Below are positions 25,714 through 35,641 of a DNA stretch of 64,000 nucleotides, one piece after another. Both the position numbers and the translations under genes were made by a program. The notes beneath the pieces were generated by a model, which searched no databases, was not told the DNA's origin, and saw only the letters and a list, made by a program, of their open reading frames with translations. How positions within the stretch are numbered: the first letter of the stretch is position 1; each line of letters opens with the position of its first letter. This DNA comes from an uncultured Pseudomonadales bacterium (GTDB lineage Bacteria; Pseudomonadota; Gammaproteobacteria; Pseudomonadales; Azotimanducaceae): positions 3,403,617 through 3,467,616 of the forward strand of contig OX638346.1 in NCBI GenBank assembly GCA_951813515.1, given 5' to 3'.

Positions 25714-26151
25714 ATGTCTGACACCTACAACTACCCGGCCGAGATCGAGCGTGACGAGGACGGGCGCTATGTCGTAGCGTTTCCCGATTTCGGTTGGGGA
25801 GCTACAGATGGGGCAACTCGGGATGAAGCAATGGCCGAGGCTCGGGATCTACTACGAGAGTTGATCGCGGTAACGATGCGCGAGGGCGAGGATCTGCCGG
25901 ACCCGTCGCGAGCCGCCGGGCAGCAGGCCCTTGTCGTCCCGCCGGTGCCGATTGCGCTTAAGGCGGCACTCTACGAAGCGTTTCGGGAGACTGGTATGTC
26001 GCAACGTCGTCTCGCCAAGGACCTTGGGGTGGCGGAGAGTGAAGTGCGGCGCATGCTGAATCCGGACCATGCCACGCGGGCGGGCACGATAGACCGGGCG
26101 TTGCGCAGGTTGGGGAAACGCGTGACGGTGACGGTTGGCGAGGCTGCGTGA
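25714..26151 (+). CDS. hicB: HicB-family antitoxin with C-terminal helix-turn-helix
   Basis: A 145-residue antitoxin. The N-terminal partial RNase-H fold reads YPAEIERDEDGRYVVAFPDFGWGATDGATRDEAMAEARDLL. The C-terminal DNA-binding helix-turn-helix is MSQRRLAKDLGVAESEVRRML, so it should repress its own operon as well as neutralise HicA. It directly follows hicA. The pair next to an integrase remnant suggests horizontal arrival. Confidence 0.9.
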   Translation: MSDTYNYPAEIERDEDGRYVVAFPDFGWGATDGATRDEAMAEARDLLRELIAVTMREGEDLPDPSRAAGQQALVVPPVPIALKAALYEAFRETGMSQRRLAKDLGVAESEVRRMLNPDHATRAGTIDRALRRLGKRVTVTVGEAA

Positions 26152-26204
26152 AGGAATTTCAAAGAGGCGTTTCGAAGTTGGCGTTCGACGCGAAAGCGGC
26201 CAAG

Positions 26205-26957
26205 CTACCGCTCTGATCCCTCAACCGGGGCGACGGTCTCGGTTTCACTCAGGAGGTCTCTCGCGCCGCGCCCGACGAGCACCGTTGCCGTCGGCGCCTG
26301 GAAGAAGCTAAATCCTTCGCGGTTTCGCCACTGCACGGGTCCGCCGAGACTGCGGCCGGCGCCCAGGGTGGTGTCGTGAATCCTGGTGACCATGGCTTCG
26401 TATTCCGGTGTGCCCTGGGCGAATCCCGAGAAGCTGAAGAGATCCGTCGCGGCGGTAAAGATCACGTCAACTCCGGGGATGGTTGCGATCCGGTCAACGT
26501 TCTCCACTCCTGCGGGGGACTCGATCATGCCGACGACCATGATGTTGTCGTTTGCCGTCTGCCGATAGTCGCTGCCCCATAGCTCGCCGTACTGCCCGCC
26601 GCCGAGGCTGCGTGCGCCGACCGGCGGATACTTGGCGAACCGGACCGCCGCTTCCACTTTTTCGGGTTCGACCACCATGGGCACGATGATGCCGAGCGCA
26701 CCGATGTCCGTGGCTTTCTGGACATCGCCTTCGGTGGCGTCGGGTACGCGAATGAAGGGTACGGCCGGAAGATCGCGGCCCGCCCAGATCATGCGCGCCA
26801 CCTCCTGGTAAGTCAGGGGACTGTGTTGCATCTCGATCCACAGGAAGTCGAATCCGGAACGGGCCATGGCCCGGTATATCTCAGGATCCGGCGTGTCGAT
26901 GGTGCCCCCGATGACCGGTTCGCCGTTCGCGAGTTTTTGCTTGACGGTGTTGTACAT
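26205..26957 (-). CDS. HpcH/HpaI-family aldolase
   Basis: A 250-residue class II pyruvate-type aldolase: GGTIDTPDPEIYRAMARSGFDFLWIEMQHSPLTYQEVARMI, GIIVPMVVEPEKVEAAVRFAKYPPVGARSLGGG, and the metal-binding Glu in GMIESPAGVENVD. It cleaves or forms 4-hydroxy-2-oxo acids. The usual WxxxDxEH(A/S/G)P is changed to LWIEMQHSP. The start at 26957 (MYNTVKQKL) follows AGGGA; an 18-residue extension is unlikely. It is divergent from the Clp-N fusion gene. Confidence 0.87.
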   Translation of the reverse strand: MYNTVKQKLANGEPVIGGTIDTPDPEIYRAMARSGFDFLWIEMQHSPLTYQEVARMIWAGRDLPAVPFIRVPDATEGDVQKATDIGALGIIVPMVVEPEKVEAAVRFAKYPPVGARSLGGGQYGELWGSDYRQTANDNIMVVGMIESPAGVENVDRIATIPGVDVIFTAATDLFSFSGFAQGTPEYEAMVTRIHDTTLGAGRSLGGPVQWRNREGFSFFQAPTATVLVGRGARDLLSETETVAPVEGSER

Positions 26958-27097
26958 GGCGGTCCCTGTGCGTGAGGAAGACAGCGGATCCCGGGGATCC
27001 GGCGAACGCATGTTATGCGATTGTCGGGGTGAGGCGAAATCACACCTCAGCCGGGCCGGGATTTGCTGGCGCTACACAAAGGCCGGAGAATGGACAC

Positions 27098-29245
27098 ATG
27101 CCACAGAGATCCATATCCCTGTTCACCGACGCCCAGGACGGGAATCTTGTCAGGTCTTTCAACGAGTTGCTGGATCCCGACGCGGTGCAGGGGGTTGCTA
27201 CCCTCGAAGCGGCCGCGCGCACGGCGTCGGATTTGCTGATTCTCTATCTCCCGAAATTCAATCGGGAAGAACGCATAGTGCCGGCTGCGTTGATCGATGA
27301 TCTGAAGGGCAAAAAGATCCTCGCCGTCGGATTCACCGCAGGACGGATTTTCGATGAACTCGACCTGCAGATCGGTGCCCTACATGGCGTGATGCTTCAG
27401 GATCCGCTACCGAAAATACGTGCCGAACACAGCAAGCTCCTGGGCAACCCCGGACTGGGAAGCTTCGAGGGTCTCACGGGTCCCAGGCGAGAAGAGCACC
27501 ATTTCCACAGCGTATCTCTGGACATTGCGCCTTTCGTGGACGTGATCGCCGGGGCCGAGTGGGATGGACCGACTACCTTGGCAGCATTGCTTCGTCAGGG
27601 CACCTTCGCCTACGCCGCGATAGCGGACGTGCCGGAGAATTGGTCGGACGAGTATCGATCGCTGTTTCGGCGGACCGCCCATGCGTTGGCAGCGTCGGTG
27701 TTCGAAGCGCCCCGGTTCGAGATGCCCACGACACCACCGGGAATCACTCACCTGCGTGTCCCCCCGGCGAACGAGGAGGGTGCCGAACGCGCGTTCTATT
27801 TCAAACTCGACCGGCCGACAACCTTCACAGTCACGCTGGAGCACACGGGCACGCGCGCAGCTATGTTGATGTTCTGGGGAGAGAAGGAGCGGCTCTACGC
27901 AACCCGCAAGGACGCCGAATACGGCGAATCGCTCACCATCACCGCGAACATTTCCCAGCAGGCGATCGAGCAGAACGCAGAGCGATACTGGATTGTCCAC
28001 GTTGGCAATTTCGATCTGGAGAATGCGGCGGACATGACACTGTCGATTCGCTACAACGCCGCAGGGAACAACGAGCCGGCGATACAGGCGCTACCCTCGA
28101 ATTTGAGCCACGAGTTTCTTGCCGCCTACGCTGATTCGCTGGTCGACGCAAACACGCGTGGCGAGGCGTCAGCGAGAGAACGGCTTGCCCGATACCTCGC
28201 GGACGTCAGCAGCGTGACAACAAGCGAACTACGTTTCGTGGCGGCGCGCGAGTTCGGTTTCGAGAACTGGAAGCATCTGCAGGCGCACGCATCCCCGCTG
28301 CCCGACTGGTGGTCTCGGCCGCACCTCAGGGTCGTGTATATCGACGGCTACTACGAAGAGTTGAAAGGCGCGTCCGGAGGAATTGGCGCTGCGGAAGTGA
28401 TCGAGGGCGCCGCCACGCATTTCGGCAACTTCAGCGACGACCTGAAGCAGACGCTGTTGGCCGCAGAGACCGCTGCGAACGGAGCAGGGCACGCCGAGGT
28501 CACCGCGGAACACCTGCTCCTGCATCTGCTGGACAGCCCAATTGCACAGAGCGTTCTGGCCCGGGTCGCCTGCGATTTCCCTCGGTTGCGCGAACAGCTT
28601 GTCGCCGCAGTGGGCGAACTGGCCGAAACTGACAGCGCCCCACAGGTCTCACGACATTGCTTCGGTGCGCTATTTCGCGCATCGAACGTACCAACGCTCG
28701 GCATCGCCGAGCAGGTCAACGCAGCCAACGTGCTGATAGGAATGGCGCAGGAAGACACGCACGCTGCTGCGCTGCTGCGCGAGCACGCGGGCGAAACTGA
28801 CCTTTATCACGTCGTGTCGCACGGTATTCCGCTGGTGCTGCCGGACCATCGACCTCCGGACTACATCCCCGTCGCGGAGGAAGCGCAACGGGTCTTCATG
28901 TGCATGAAGCGCCAGGCGAAGGGTCTTGCATTGTTTACCCTGGAACAACTGTTGCGCTCGACGCTCGACCATTCCGTGTTCGATAGTGTCGACCGCGACG
29001 GTCTGGATGATGCGCTCGCAAGGTTCATCGCGCGCACCACCCCTCGCTTGGACGCCAACGCCCGTTCCATCGTGCGTCCGACACTGGCGTTCGACCGCGT
29101 GACGAAGATGGCGGTGGCGCGCGCGCAAAGGCGGGGAGAGCCAGCGGGGACACTCGACCTCGTTCGCGCCATGTTGGGCGAAAGACACGGCTTCGCCACA
29201 GCGGAGCTCAAGGCGCGCGGCGTTACGGCCGATTTGCTTCAGTGA
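27098..29245 (+). CDS. Large multidomain protein with tandem C-terminal Clp-N repeats, function unknown
   Basis: A 715-residue protein with no signal peptide or membrane segment. Residues about 1-210 look like an alpha/beta domain (LLILYLPKFNREER, LKGKKILAVGFTAGRIFDEL; possibly GATase/ThuA-like, unsure). About 240-345 is a beta-sandwich (FYFKLDRPTTFTVTLEHTG... ERYWIVHVGNFD; PPC-like). About 395-420 has REFGFENWKHLQAH, seen in some ankyrin-type proteins. About 450-570 and 620-715 resemble two Clp-N (double Clp-R) modules: AEVTAEHLLLHLLDSP and KMAVARAQRRGEPAGTLDLV. Clp-N domains recruit substrates, but no AAA+ ATPase is attached. The start follows GGAGAA. Confidence 0.6.
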   Translation: MPQRSISLFTDAQDGNLVRSFNELLDPDAVQGVATLEAAARTASDLLILYLPKFNREERIVPAALIDDLKGKKILAVGFTAGRIFDELDLQIGALHGVMLQDPLPKIRAEHSKLLGNPGLGSFEGLTGPRREEHHFHSVSLDIAPFVDVIAGAEWDGPTTLAALLRQGTFAYAAIADVPENWSDEYRSLFRRTAHALAASVFEAPRFEMPTTPPGITHLRVPPANEEGAERAFYFKLDRPTTFTVTLEHTGTRAAMLMFWGEKERLYATRKDAEYGESLTITANISQQAIEQNAERYWIVHVGNFDLENAADMTLSIRYNAAGNNEPAIQALPSNLSHEFLAAYADSLVDANTRGEASARERLARYLADVSSVTTSELRFVAAREFGFENWKHLQAHASPLPDWWSRPHLRVVYIDGYYEELKGASGGIGAAEVIEGAATHFGNFSDDLKQTLLAAETAANGAGHAEVTAEHLLLHLLDSPIAQSVLARVACDFPRLREQLVAAVGELAETDSAPQVSRHCFGALFRASNVPTLGIAEQVNAANVLIGMAQEDTHAAALLREHAGETDLYHVVSHGIPLVLPDHRPPDYIPVAEEAQRVFMCMKRQAKGLALFTLEQLLRSTLDHSVFDSVDRDGLDDALARFIARTTPRLDANARSIVRPTLAFDRVTKMAVARAQRRGEPAGTLDLVRAMLGERHGFATAELKARGVTADLLQ

Positions 29246-29275
29246 AGCAGTCGCTTCCGCGCGCGTCCGGAGACA

Positions 29276-31498
29276 TCAATCTCCGGCCTTGACCCGCCAT
29301 CGGATCACGCCCGCCAGGTTCGAGAAGTCATCGCGCCACACGAGGCGGCGCGGCGGGTTTAGTGGCGCCCAGGTCTCGTCGAGCGCAAGCCGGTCAAACA
29401 TGGCGCGGTCGCGCATGATGGCCACCCATTGTGACGGTGCGCTGACGGGGTCGGTCTCGCTGTCGATGTTCTCGAGCTTTCCAAGCATGGCGGCATGCCC
29501 CAGGTCGTCAACGGCTCCGGCCACCACTGCCTGAAGGTCGATTAGGCGGTTCGATGTGTGGAGCAGCAGCACGCCGCCGTCTTCGAGCTTGCGCATGTAC
29601 AGCGCCATCGCTTCCCGGGTCAGCAGGTGTATGGGGATCGCATCGGACGAAAACGCATCGATGACCAGTAGATCGAAACGCCGATCCGGCTCTCGCGCCA
29701 GGGTGAGGCGGGCGTCACCCAGCACGATGTCAGGCGCCGGGTCATGTGTCGGCAGGATGTCGAAATAGCCGCTGTTCGACGCGAGCCGCGCGACCATGGG
29801 GTCGATCTCGAAGTAGCGCCACGCGTCATCGGTACGTTGGTAGTAGGTGAGGGCACCTGTGCCCAGTCCCACCAGCCCGACGCGCTGGCGCTTCTTGAGC
29901 GCCTGCGTTGCGGCGATGATGTTCGCGACCGGGCTCGCCGGAGTGTAGTAGCTGGTCGGCTCGAGGGAACCGTCGTCCCTGGTCCACTGGCCCCCGTGAT
30001 TGGTGGTGCCGTGTACGAGGCTGCGCATGGGAGGGTCTGCCTTTTCGACGACCTGGTAGACGCCGAAAAAGCTCCGCCCGCTCCAGACGGTGTCGTCGCT
30101 GCCCCAGGGCTTGTGGCCCGTGATCAACAAAGCCGCGAGGCACACCGCAAACCCCAGGGGACGAACCTGGCGCGAGAGCACGAACACGGCGAAGACTCCG
30201 AGCGCGCCTGCAAAGACGATGAAGGGCAGCGGCAACTCCGCCCATTCGGTGAACGATCTGCCTCCCAGGATGACCGCCAGAATGAGGACGGCCAGGACGA
30301 TGTCGCCCTTACGCCAGAGTGTCCCACCGGGGGCTGTCACCGCCTCCTTTTCCCGTCTTGGCAGCAGCGCGGCGGCCAGCACCAGGCTTAGCGGATATTC
30401 GAGGACGGAATCGAATACCACGGGTGCGACGAGCGCCACGAAGAGACCGCCGATCAGTCCGCCCAAAGAAACGAAGAGGTAGAACTCCGTCAAGGATTCG
30501 GCTGCGGGACGGCGTTCGGCCAGGGCTCCATGGCAGGCCGTCGCGATGAAGAAGAACGCAACGAGATGCAGGGGCAGGAAAATGCTCGCTGGCTCACGCC
30601 AGGGAAACAGGGCCGCCAGGATGACAAGTCCGAATGCCATGCAGCGCACCGCCAGCCAGGATGGAATGAGCGGGCGGCGCGCGAATGCATTGACGAAGCT
30701 CAGCAGGTAGAGGGTGAGTGGCACGACCCACAGCAGCGGTGCCGAGGCGATGTCGGTGCTGATATGGCCTGTCACGCCGAGCAGGAGGGAGGAGGGAACC
30801 GCGCTGTACGCCAACCAGGTTGCCCGGCGGTGCCAGGTTGATCGTGGAGCGTCATTCGTCGACGCGGCGATGGCGGGTCGGCGCCACACGTTCGCGCCGC
30901 AGCCAATGATGCAAGCGGCAAGGACGGCGAAACCGACGGTCCATGCAAGCGCCTGCCCTCGTGTTCCGACCAGCGGTTCGATGACGAACGGAAACGCGAG
31001 CAGAACGGCCACGCTGCCGAGATTGCTGGCGGCGTAAAGGAAATAAGGATCGGATGCGTGCGGATGTCCCGTGCGGGAGAACCAGCGCTGCACGAGGGGT
31101 GCCGTGGCGGCAACAGCGAAGAACGGCGCGCCGATGGAGACAGCGAGCAGGCCCAGGAGCCAGAGGGCGGGCGGCGCGGCGGCGTCCGGGAGCCAATCTC
31201 CGGCGATGCTGATCGGCAGAGTGACGGCCGCCACGCCGAGCAGGCAGAAATGCACGAGGCACTGGCTGCGAGCACCGAGGTGGCGCGTCAGCAGATGCGC
31301 GTAGCCGTAACCGCACAGCAGCGCAGCCTGGAAGAAGACCATGGCGGTGTTCCAGACCGAGGGCGAACCGCCGAGCAGCGGCAGGACCATCTTCGTGAAA
31401 AGCGGCTGCACCCAGAACAGCAGGGCGGCGCCCACGAACATGGTCGTGGTGAAGAGCGAGAGCTGCGCACGCCGGGCAGCGCCGACCCGGTCATCCAT
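29276..31498 (-). CDS. Fused membrane transporter-like / spermidine-synthase-like protein
   Basis: A 740-residue protein. Roughly the first 460 residues are transmembrane helices (MFVGAALLFWVQPLFTKMVLPLLGGSPSVWNTAMVFFQAALLCGYGYAHLL...). The cytosolic C-terminal domain is spermidine-synthase/methyltransferase-like: VGLVGLGTGALTYY, YFEIDPMV, VLGDARLTLA, LLVIDAFSSDAIP. Such fusions are widespread in Gram-negative bacteria, and their substrate is not settled. It is convergent with the Clp-N gene, and the ZIP gene is the next one upstream on the same strand. Confidence 0.88.
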   Translation of the reverse strand: MDDRVGAARRAQLSLFTTTMFVGAALLFWVQPLFTKMVLPLLGGSPSVWNTAMVFFQAALLCGYGYAHLLTRHLGARSQCLVHFCLLGVAAVTLPISIAGDWLPDAAAPPALWLLGLLAVSIGAPFFAVAATAPLVQRWFSRTGHPHASDPYFLYAASNLGSVAVLLAFPFVIEPLVGTRGQALAWTVGFAVLAACIIGCGANVWRRPAIAASTNDAPRSTWHRRATWLAYSAVPSSLLLGVTGHISTDIASAPLLWVVPLTLYLLSFVNAFARRPLIPSWLAVRCMAFGLVILAALFPWREPASIFLPLHLVAFFFIATACHGALAERRPAAESLTEFYLFVSLGGLIGGLFVALVAPVVFDSVLEYPLSLVLAAALLPRREKEAVTAPGGTLWRKGDIVLAVLILAVILGGRSFTEWAELPLPFIVFAGALGVFAVFVLSRQVRPLGFAVCLAALLITGHKPWGSDDTVWSGRSFFGVYQVVEKADPPMRSLVHGTTNHGGQWTRDDGSLEPTSYYTPASPVANIIAATQALKKRQRVGLVGLGTGALTYYQRTDDAWRYFEIDPMVARLASNSGYFDILPTHDPAPDIVLGDARLTLAREPDRRFDLLVIDAFSSDAIPIHLLTREAMALYMRKLEDGGVLLLHTSNRLIDLQAVVAGAVDDLGHAAMLGKLENIDSETDPVSAPSQWVAIMRDRAMFDRLALDETWAPLNPPRRLVWRDDFSNLAGVIRWRVKAGD

Positions 31499-31540
31499 GA
31501 CGGTCGGACATTCGGACTCTGCTACGCACGAATTCCACGA

Positions 31541-32251
31541 CTAAAAGAGCATCTCTCCCGTGAGGGCGAGCGCAAACCCGAACACTGCGCCGAGGGGAGG
31601 TCCCCAGTGCCGCTCCAGCCTGGCCTGGGGCGCGATGTCCTGGAAAGTGAGATAGAGAATGCCGCCGGATGCGAACAGCATGATCGAGCCCAGCACGGCG
31701 TCCTGATCGGCGAGCCAGAACCAGCCGGCCGCACCGCAGACGGGACCGAGCAGCGCGAGAACTGCCATCAGACTCAAAGCCCTGGCGCGGCTGAACCGCC
31801 CGGCGCCCAGTTCGCGCCAGGCATTGAATCCCTCGGGCAGGTTCTGCAGGCCGATGAGAAGCGCCAGGAGCGCCGCGCCCTCGGCGTTGGCCGCGAACAT
31901 GCCGCCAAGGGCCAATGACTCGGGCAGGAAATCGGCTGCCATGGCGTTGAACTGGGGCGCGGGTTGATGTCGCTGCGCCTGGATGCGGTCGAGGACCATG
32001 AAGGCTGCGCCGCCCGCCAGGAGCAATAGGATGGCCGCCAGCGGTTGGGGCAGGCGTGCTATCCCCTCCGGCACCAGCACCAATGCGACGGCGCCCACCA
32101 GCACGCCGCCACCGAACGCGATGACAAAGTGGCGCAACTCCTCTTCGAGCCACCTCGGACGGATGTGTTCGATGTGCGCGAGCCCGGCGCCGAGGGGTAT
32201 GCAGGCGCCGGCCAGCGTGGTCCAGAGCAGCAATTCGGCGAATCGATCCAT
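31541..32251 (-). CDS. ZIP-family metal transporter
   Basis: A 236-residue membrane protein with about eight hydrophobic segments. It has the paired ZIP motifs MAADFLPESLALGG and LLIGLQNLPEGFNAWREL, where Glu in PES and PEG line the metal site. The His of the common HNxPEG motif is Gln here, as in some GufA-like members. It probably moves Zn2+ or another divalent cation. The start at 32251 (MDRFAELLLW) is chosen because the longer ORF runs antisense-like through the next gene. It lies 17 nt after the small membrane-protein gene and is probably co-transcribed. Confidence 0.82.
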   Translation of the reverse strand: MDRFAELLLWTTLAGACIPLGAGLAHIEHIRPRWLEEELRHFVIAFGGGVLVGAVALVLVPEGIARLPQPLAAILLLLAGGAAFMVLDRIQAQRHQPAPQFNAMAADFLPESLALGGMFAANAEGAALLALLIGLQNLPEGFNAWRELGAGRFSRARALSLMAVLALLGPVCGAAGWFWLADQDAVLGSIMLFASGGILYLTFQDIAPQARLERHWGPPLGAVFGFALALTGEMLF

Positions 32252-32268
32252 CCCGTTCAATGCTCCGA

Positions 32269-32634
32269 CTACCCAAACACCAGAATCAACATCAGGGTGA
32301 TAGTGCAAGCAAGGATAAGGAACCAGAGCCCCCGGCGTTGTTCTCTGCCCTGCCGGGAGGCCCTGCGTTCCATTTTGTTGAGCGCGCGTTCGTCGAAGAC
32401 TCCATGCAACATCATCTTCCTTTGTTTCCCCGTATCCCACGCGAGAAAAAAGAAATAGATAGATCCCAGCAACGAAGCCAATCCAAAGGCAATCACGACC
32501 GGGTGCTCCGTTGGAAGACACATGATGATGCCCTGGCACACGAAAATCGTCCCGAACCAGAGATATTCCCGTTGTGCCTGACCGAGTCTCTCGGACTGTC
32601 GATGCGGTCTCGACATCGGGCCAGTTGGCAACAT
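32269..32634 (-). CDS. Small membrane protein, unknown
   Basis: A 121-residue protein (start ATG 32634 with AGAAGG upstream; ATGs at 32658 and 32739 are possible). It has three hydrophobic segments: YLWFGTIFVCQGIIMCL, VVIAFGLASLLGSIYFFFLAW and GLWFLILACTITLMLILVFG. A basic loop (DTGKQRKMM...RRASRQGREQRR) separates the second and third. It precedes the ZIP transporter gene and may work with it. I do not recognise a family. Confidence 0.55.
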   Translation of the reverse strand: MLPTGPMSRPHRQSERLGQAQREYLWFGTIFVCQGIIMCLPTEHPVVIAFGLASLLGSIYFFFLAWDTGKQRKMMLHGVFDERALNKMERRASRQGREQRRGLWFLILACTITLMLILVFG

Positions 32635-32825
32635 CTCGACCTTCTGCGCAACAGCCATTCGGGTGAGGTCAAGTCCGGGCCAACAGGAATGGTGTATCGC
32701 GGTTGACCGGGCGAGAGTGATTTTGCTGTCATAGCCCATCCGCGTGCGTAGGTCGAGGCGGGCCGATCCCGCCGATTCGACCGACCGGCGGCCGGACGTA
32801 CAAGCGTTTCTTGAGGGACTACACC

Positions 32826-33971
32826 ATGCCGATGATTCTCAATGAAGAGCAGAACATGCTCAAAGACACGGCGAAGGAGTTCTGCACCGAGCGAGCGCCG
32901 ATGGGTCAGCTCCGAAAGCTGCGCGACGACGCCGACCCCGACGGCTTCGATCGCGGCGTGTGGGCATCCATGGCGGAACTCGGGTGGGCGGGCATCCCGT
33001 TCCCGGAACAGTTCGGCGGACTCGACTTCGGCTACAAGGGGTTGGGGGTGGTCACCGAGGAGACCGGACGCACATTGGCGGCGAGTCCGCTGTTCGCGAG
33101 CGTGTGGGTATGCGGCACCGCGCTCAACGTCGGTGGAAGCGATGCGCAGAAGGCGGCGTTGTTGCCCCAGGTCGCATCCGGAGAATTGTTGCTCGCGCTG
33201 GCGCTGGAAGAGTCACATCGCCACGATCCGTACGGCGTTGCGATGGCCGCGACGTCCTCCGGCGATGGGTACGTATTGACCGGGTCGAAGACCTTCGTTC
33301 TGGACGGTCACGTTGCCGACCGCCTCATCGTCGCTGCTCGCACCTCCGGCGAGCGTGGCGAGCGGGACGGCATTACGCTTTTTCTCGTTAACGCGGACAG
33401 CAAGGGCATCGACATCACGCGGACGACGATGGTCGATAGCCGCAACGCCGCGAACATCGAGTTCACGGACGTCCGGGCGGGTGCCGATGACGTGATCGGC
33501 GAGGTTGACAAAGGCGCCGACGTGCTCGATCCATCCCTGGACATCGCCCGCATCGGCATCGCGGCGGAGATGCTGGGTTCGACCCAGGAGTGTTTCGAGC
33601 GGACCATCGCGTATCTCAAGGAGCGCGAGCAGTTCGGGGTGCCGATTGGCTCCTTCCAGGCGCTCAAACACCGTGCGGCCAACATGTTCTGCGAGATCGA
33701 ACTGTCGAAGTCCGTGGTGCTCGAGGCGTTAACGGCGCTCGACGAGAAACGCGAAGCAGCGGATGTGGCGAAACTCGCGAGCCTGGCAAAGGCCAAGGTG
33801 GGCGAGACCTTCCACACCGTTTCCCGCGAGGGCATTCAGATGCACGGCGGCATCGGCATGACGGACGAGTTCGATATCGGCTTCTTCATCAAGCGTTCGG
33901 CGGTGACGGAACAGACGTTCGGCGACGTCAACTACCACCGCAATCGCTACGGCGAGCTGGAGGGCTACTGA
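32826..33971 (+). CDS. Acyl-CoA dehydrogenase
   Basis: A 381-residue FAD-dependent dehydrogenase. It begins MILNEEQNMLKDTAKEF and has the middle-domain LALALEESHRHDPYGVAM. The C-terminal ECFERTIAYLKEREQFGVPIGSFQALKHRAANM and REGIQMHGGIGMTDEFDIG patterns carry the FAD/ETF signature. It introduces an alpha-beta double bond into acyl-CoA and passes electrons to ETF. Start ATG 32826 has a GAGGG upstream. It precedes selO by 50 nt. The chain-length or steroid preference is unknown. Confidence 0.92.
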   Translation: MPMILNEEQNMLKDTAKEFCTERAPMGQLRKLRDDADPDGFDRGVWASMAELGWAGIPFPEQFGGLDFGYKGLGVVTEETGRTLAASPLFASVWVCGTALNVGGSDAQKAALLPQVASGELLLALALEESHRHDPYGVAMAATSSGDGYVLTGSKTFVLDGHVADRLIVAARTSGERGERDGITLFLVNADSKGIDITRTTMVDSRNAANIEFTDVRAGADDVIGEVDKGADVLDPSLDIARIGIAAEMLGSTQECFERTIAYLKEREQFGVPIGSFQALKHRAANMFCEIELSKSVVLEALTALDEKREAADVAKLASLAKAKVGETFHTVSREGIQMHGGIGMTDEFDIGFFIKRSAVTEQTFGDVNYHRNRYGELEGY

Positions 33972-34021
33972 GGCCCCTGGCATCGTTCCCGCAAGTTGCC
34001 GGCAATCCGTGAAATGACCGG

Positions 34022-35626
34022 ATGAGCGCCACCCAGTCGGACGCCATCGAATCGCACCTCGCGGCACTTGGCTTCGATAACAGGTTCGCGGCCGAACTCC
34101 CGGCGGACCCGGAGTCCTCGAACTTCCGCCGACAGGTAGCCAAAGCCTGTTATTCGTGCGTCGAACCAACGCCGGTGACAAGGCCGAAACTGATCGGCTG
34201 GTCACCCGAAGCAGCTGCGCTGCTGGATTTGCCGGCCGACCCGGGCGATGGGAAGGCGCTCGCTGAAATATTCGCCGGGAACCGGCTGCTAGCCGGCATG
34301 CTGCCGATCGCGACCTGCTACGGGGGCCATCAGTTCGGCACTTGGGCCGGGCAACTCGGCGATGGTCGGGCGATCAACCTCGGCGAGATCGTGAACAAGC
34401 GTGGCGAGCGCTGGACGCTGCAGCTCAAGGGGGCCGGCCCGACACCTTATTCACGCACTGCGGATGGCTTGGCAGTGCTGCGGTCGTCGCTCCGCGAGTT
34501 TCTTTGCAGCGAGGCCATGTTCCACCTGGGCGTGCCGACCACGCGCGCGCTTTCGCTCGTCCTTACCGGTGAAGAGGTGATGCGCGACATCCTCTATGAC
34601 GGGCATCCCGCGCCGGAACCGGGCGCCGTGGTGTGCCGGGTCGCGCCGTCATTCACGCGTTTCGGCCACTTCGAGATCCTTGCCGCCAGGCACGATGTCG
34701 AATTGCTGCGGCAACTCCTGGACTTCACCATCGCCACGGATTTCCCGCACCTGGACCACGCCGATCCCAGGACACGCTATCTCGACTGGTTCGATGAAGT
34801 GACGACACGAACCGCCGACATGATCGTGCACTGGATGCGGGTCGGTTTCGTCCACGGGGTTATGAACACCGACAACATGTCGGTACTTGGCCTCACCATC
34901 GACTACGGCCCCTATGGGTGGCTGGAGGACTACGACTCGGACTGGACGCCGAACACCACGGACGCATCCACGCGACGCTACCGCTTCGGCCAGCAACCGG
35001 CCGTGGCGCAATGGAACCTGGGGCAGCTTGGCAACGCTATCTATCCCCTGATCGGCGAGGCGGGACCGCTGAACGCAGTCCTGAACGGTTTCGCGAAGCG
35101 CTATACCGAAGGCGCGAGGGCCATGACGGCCGCCAAACTCGGTTTCGAGCGGTACATCCCGGAGCACGACGATGCGCTGTCCGAGGAACTGTTCGCGCTG
35201 CTCGGTGCGGTTGAGACCGACATGACGTTGTTCTTCAGAAAACTGGCCCAGGTCGATCCAGGCGATCTCGAGGGAGAGCCTCTCGACGAAGCGTACTACC
35301 AGCCCGCGCCACTCGATGCGACCTATCGGAAACGTCGGGCGGCGTGGCTCGCGGCCTATGCCAGGCGCGCGCAGATCGACGGTCGGTCCGATAACGACCG
35401 GAGGGCGCAGATGAACAGCGTCAACCCGCGCTTCGTGCTGCGCAACTACCTGGCGCAGTTGGCCATCGACAAGGCGGAGGCGGGCGACTATTCCATGATC
35501 GGCGAGTTGCTCACCGTCCTGCGCGATCCCTACAGCGAGCAGTCGGGGCGGGAGGAATTCGCCGCCAGGCGCCCGGACTGGGCGCGCCATCGTCCCGGTT
35601 GCTCGATGCTGTCCTGCAGTTCGTGA
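34022..35626 (+). CDS. selO: SelO/YdiU protein adenylyltransferase (pseudokinase AMPylase)
   Basis: A 534-residue SelO-family protein. It shows [47 protein letters not shown], the metal-binding [28 protein letters not shown] and the C-terminal CSMLSCSS. SelO transfers AMP from ATP to Ser/Thr/Tyr of target proteins in oxidative stress (family knowledge). In vertebrates the third-last residue is selenocysteine; here the codon is TGC for Cys. It follows an acyl-CoA dehydrogenase gene on the same strand. The start has only a weak ribosome-binding site. Confidence 0.93.
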   Translation: MSATQSDAIESHLAALGFDNRFAAELPADPESSNFRRQVAKACYSCVEPTPVTRPKLIGWSPEAAALLDLPADPGDGKALAEIFAGNRLLAGMLPIATCYGGHQFGTWAGQLGDGRAINLGEIVNKRGERWTLQLKGAGPTPYSRTADGLAVLRSSLREFLCSEAMFHLGVPTTRALSLVLTGEEVMRDILYDGHPAPEPGAVVCRVAPSFTRFGHFEILAARHDVELLRQLLDFTIATDFPHLDHADPRTRYLDWFDEVTTRTADMIVHWMRVGFVHGVMNTDNMSVLGLTIDYGPYGWLEDYDSDWTPNTTDASTRRYRFGQQPAVAQWNLGQLGNAIYPLIGEAGPLNAVLNGFAKRYTEGARAMTAAKLGFERYIPEHDDALSEELFALLGAVETDMTLFFRKLAQVDPGDLEGEPLDEAYYQPAPLDATYRKRRAAWLAAYARRAQIDGRSDNDRRAQMNSVNPRFVLRNYLAQLAIDKAEAGDYSMIGELLTVLRDPYSEQSGREEFAARRPDWARHRPGCSMLSCSS

Positions 35627-35641
35627 GGTTTTACCGGCGCT

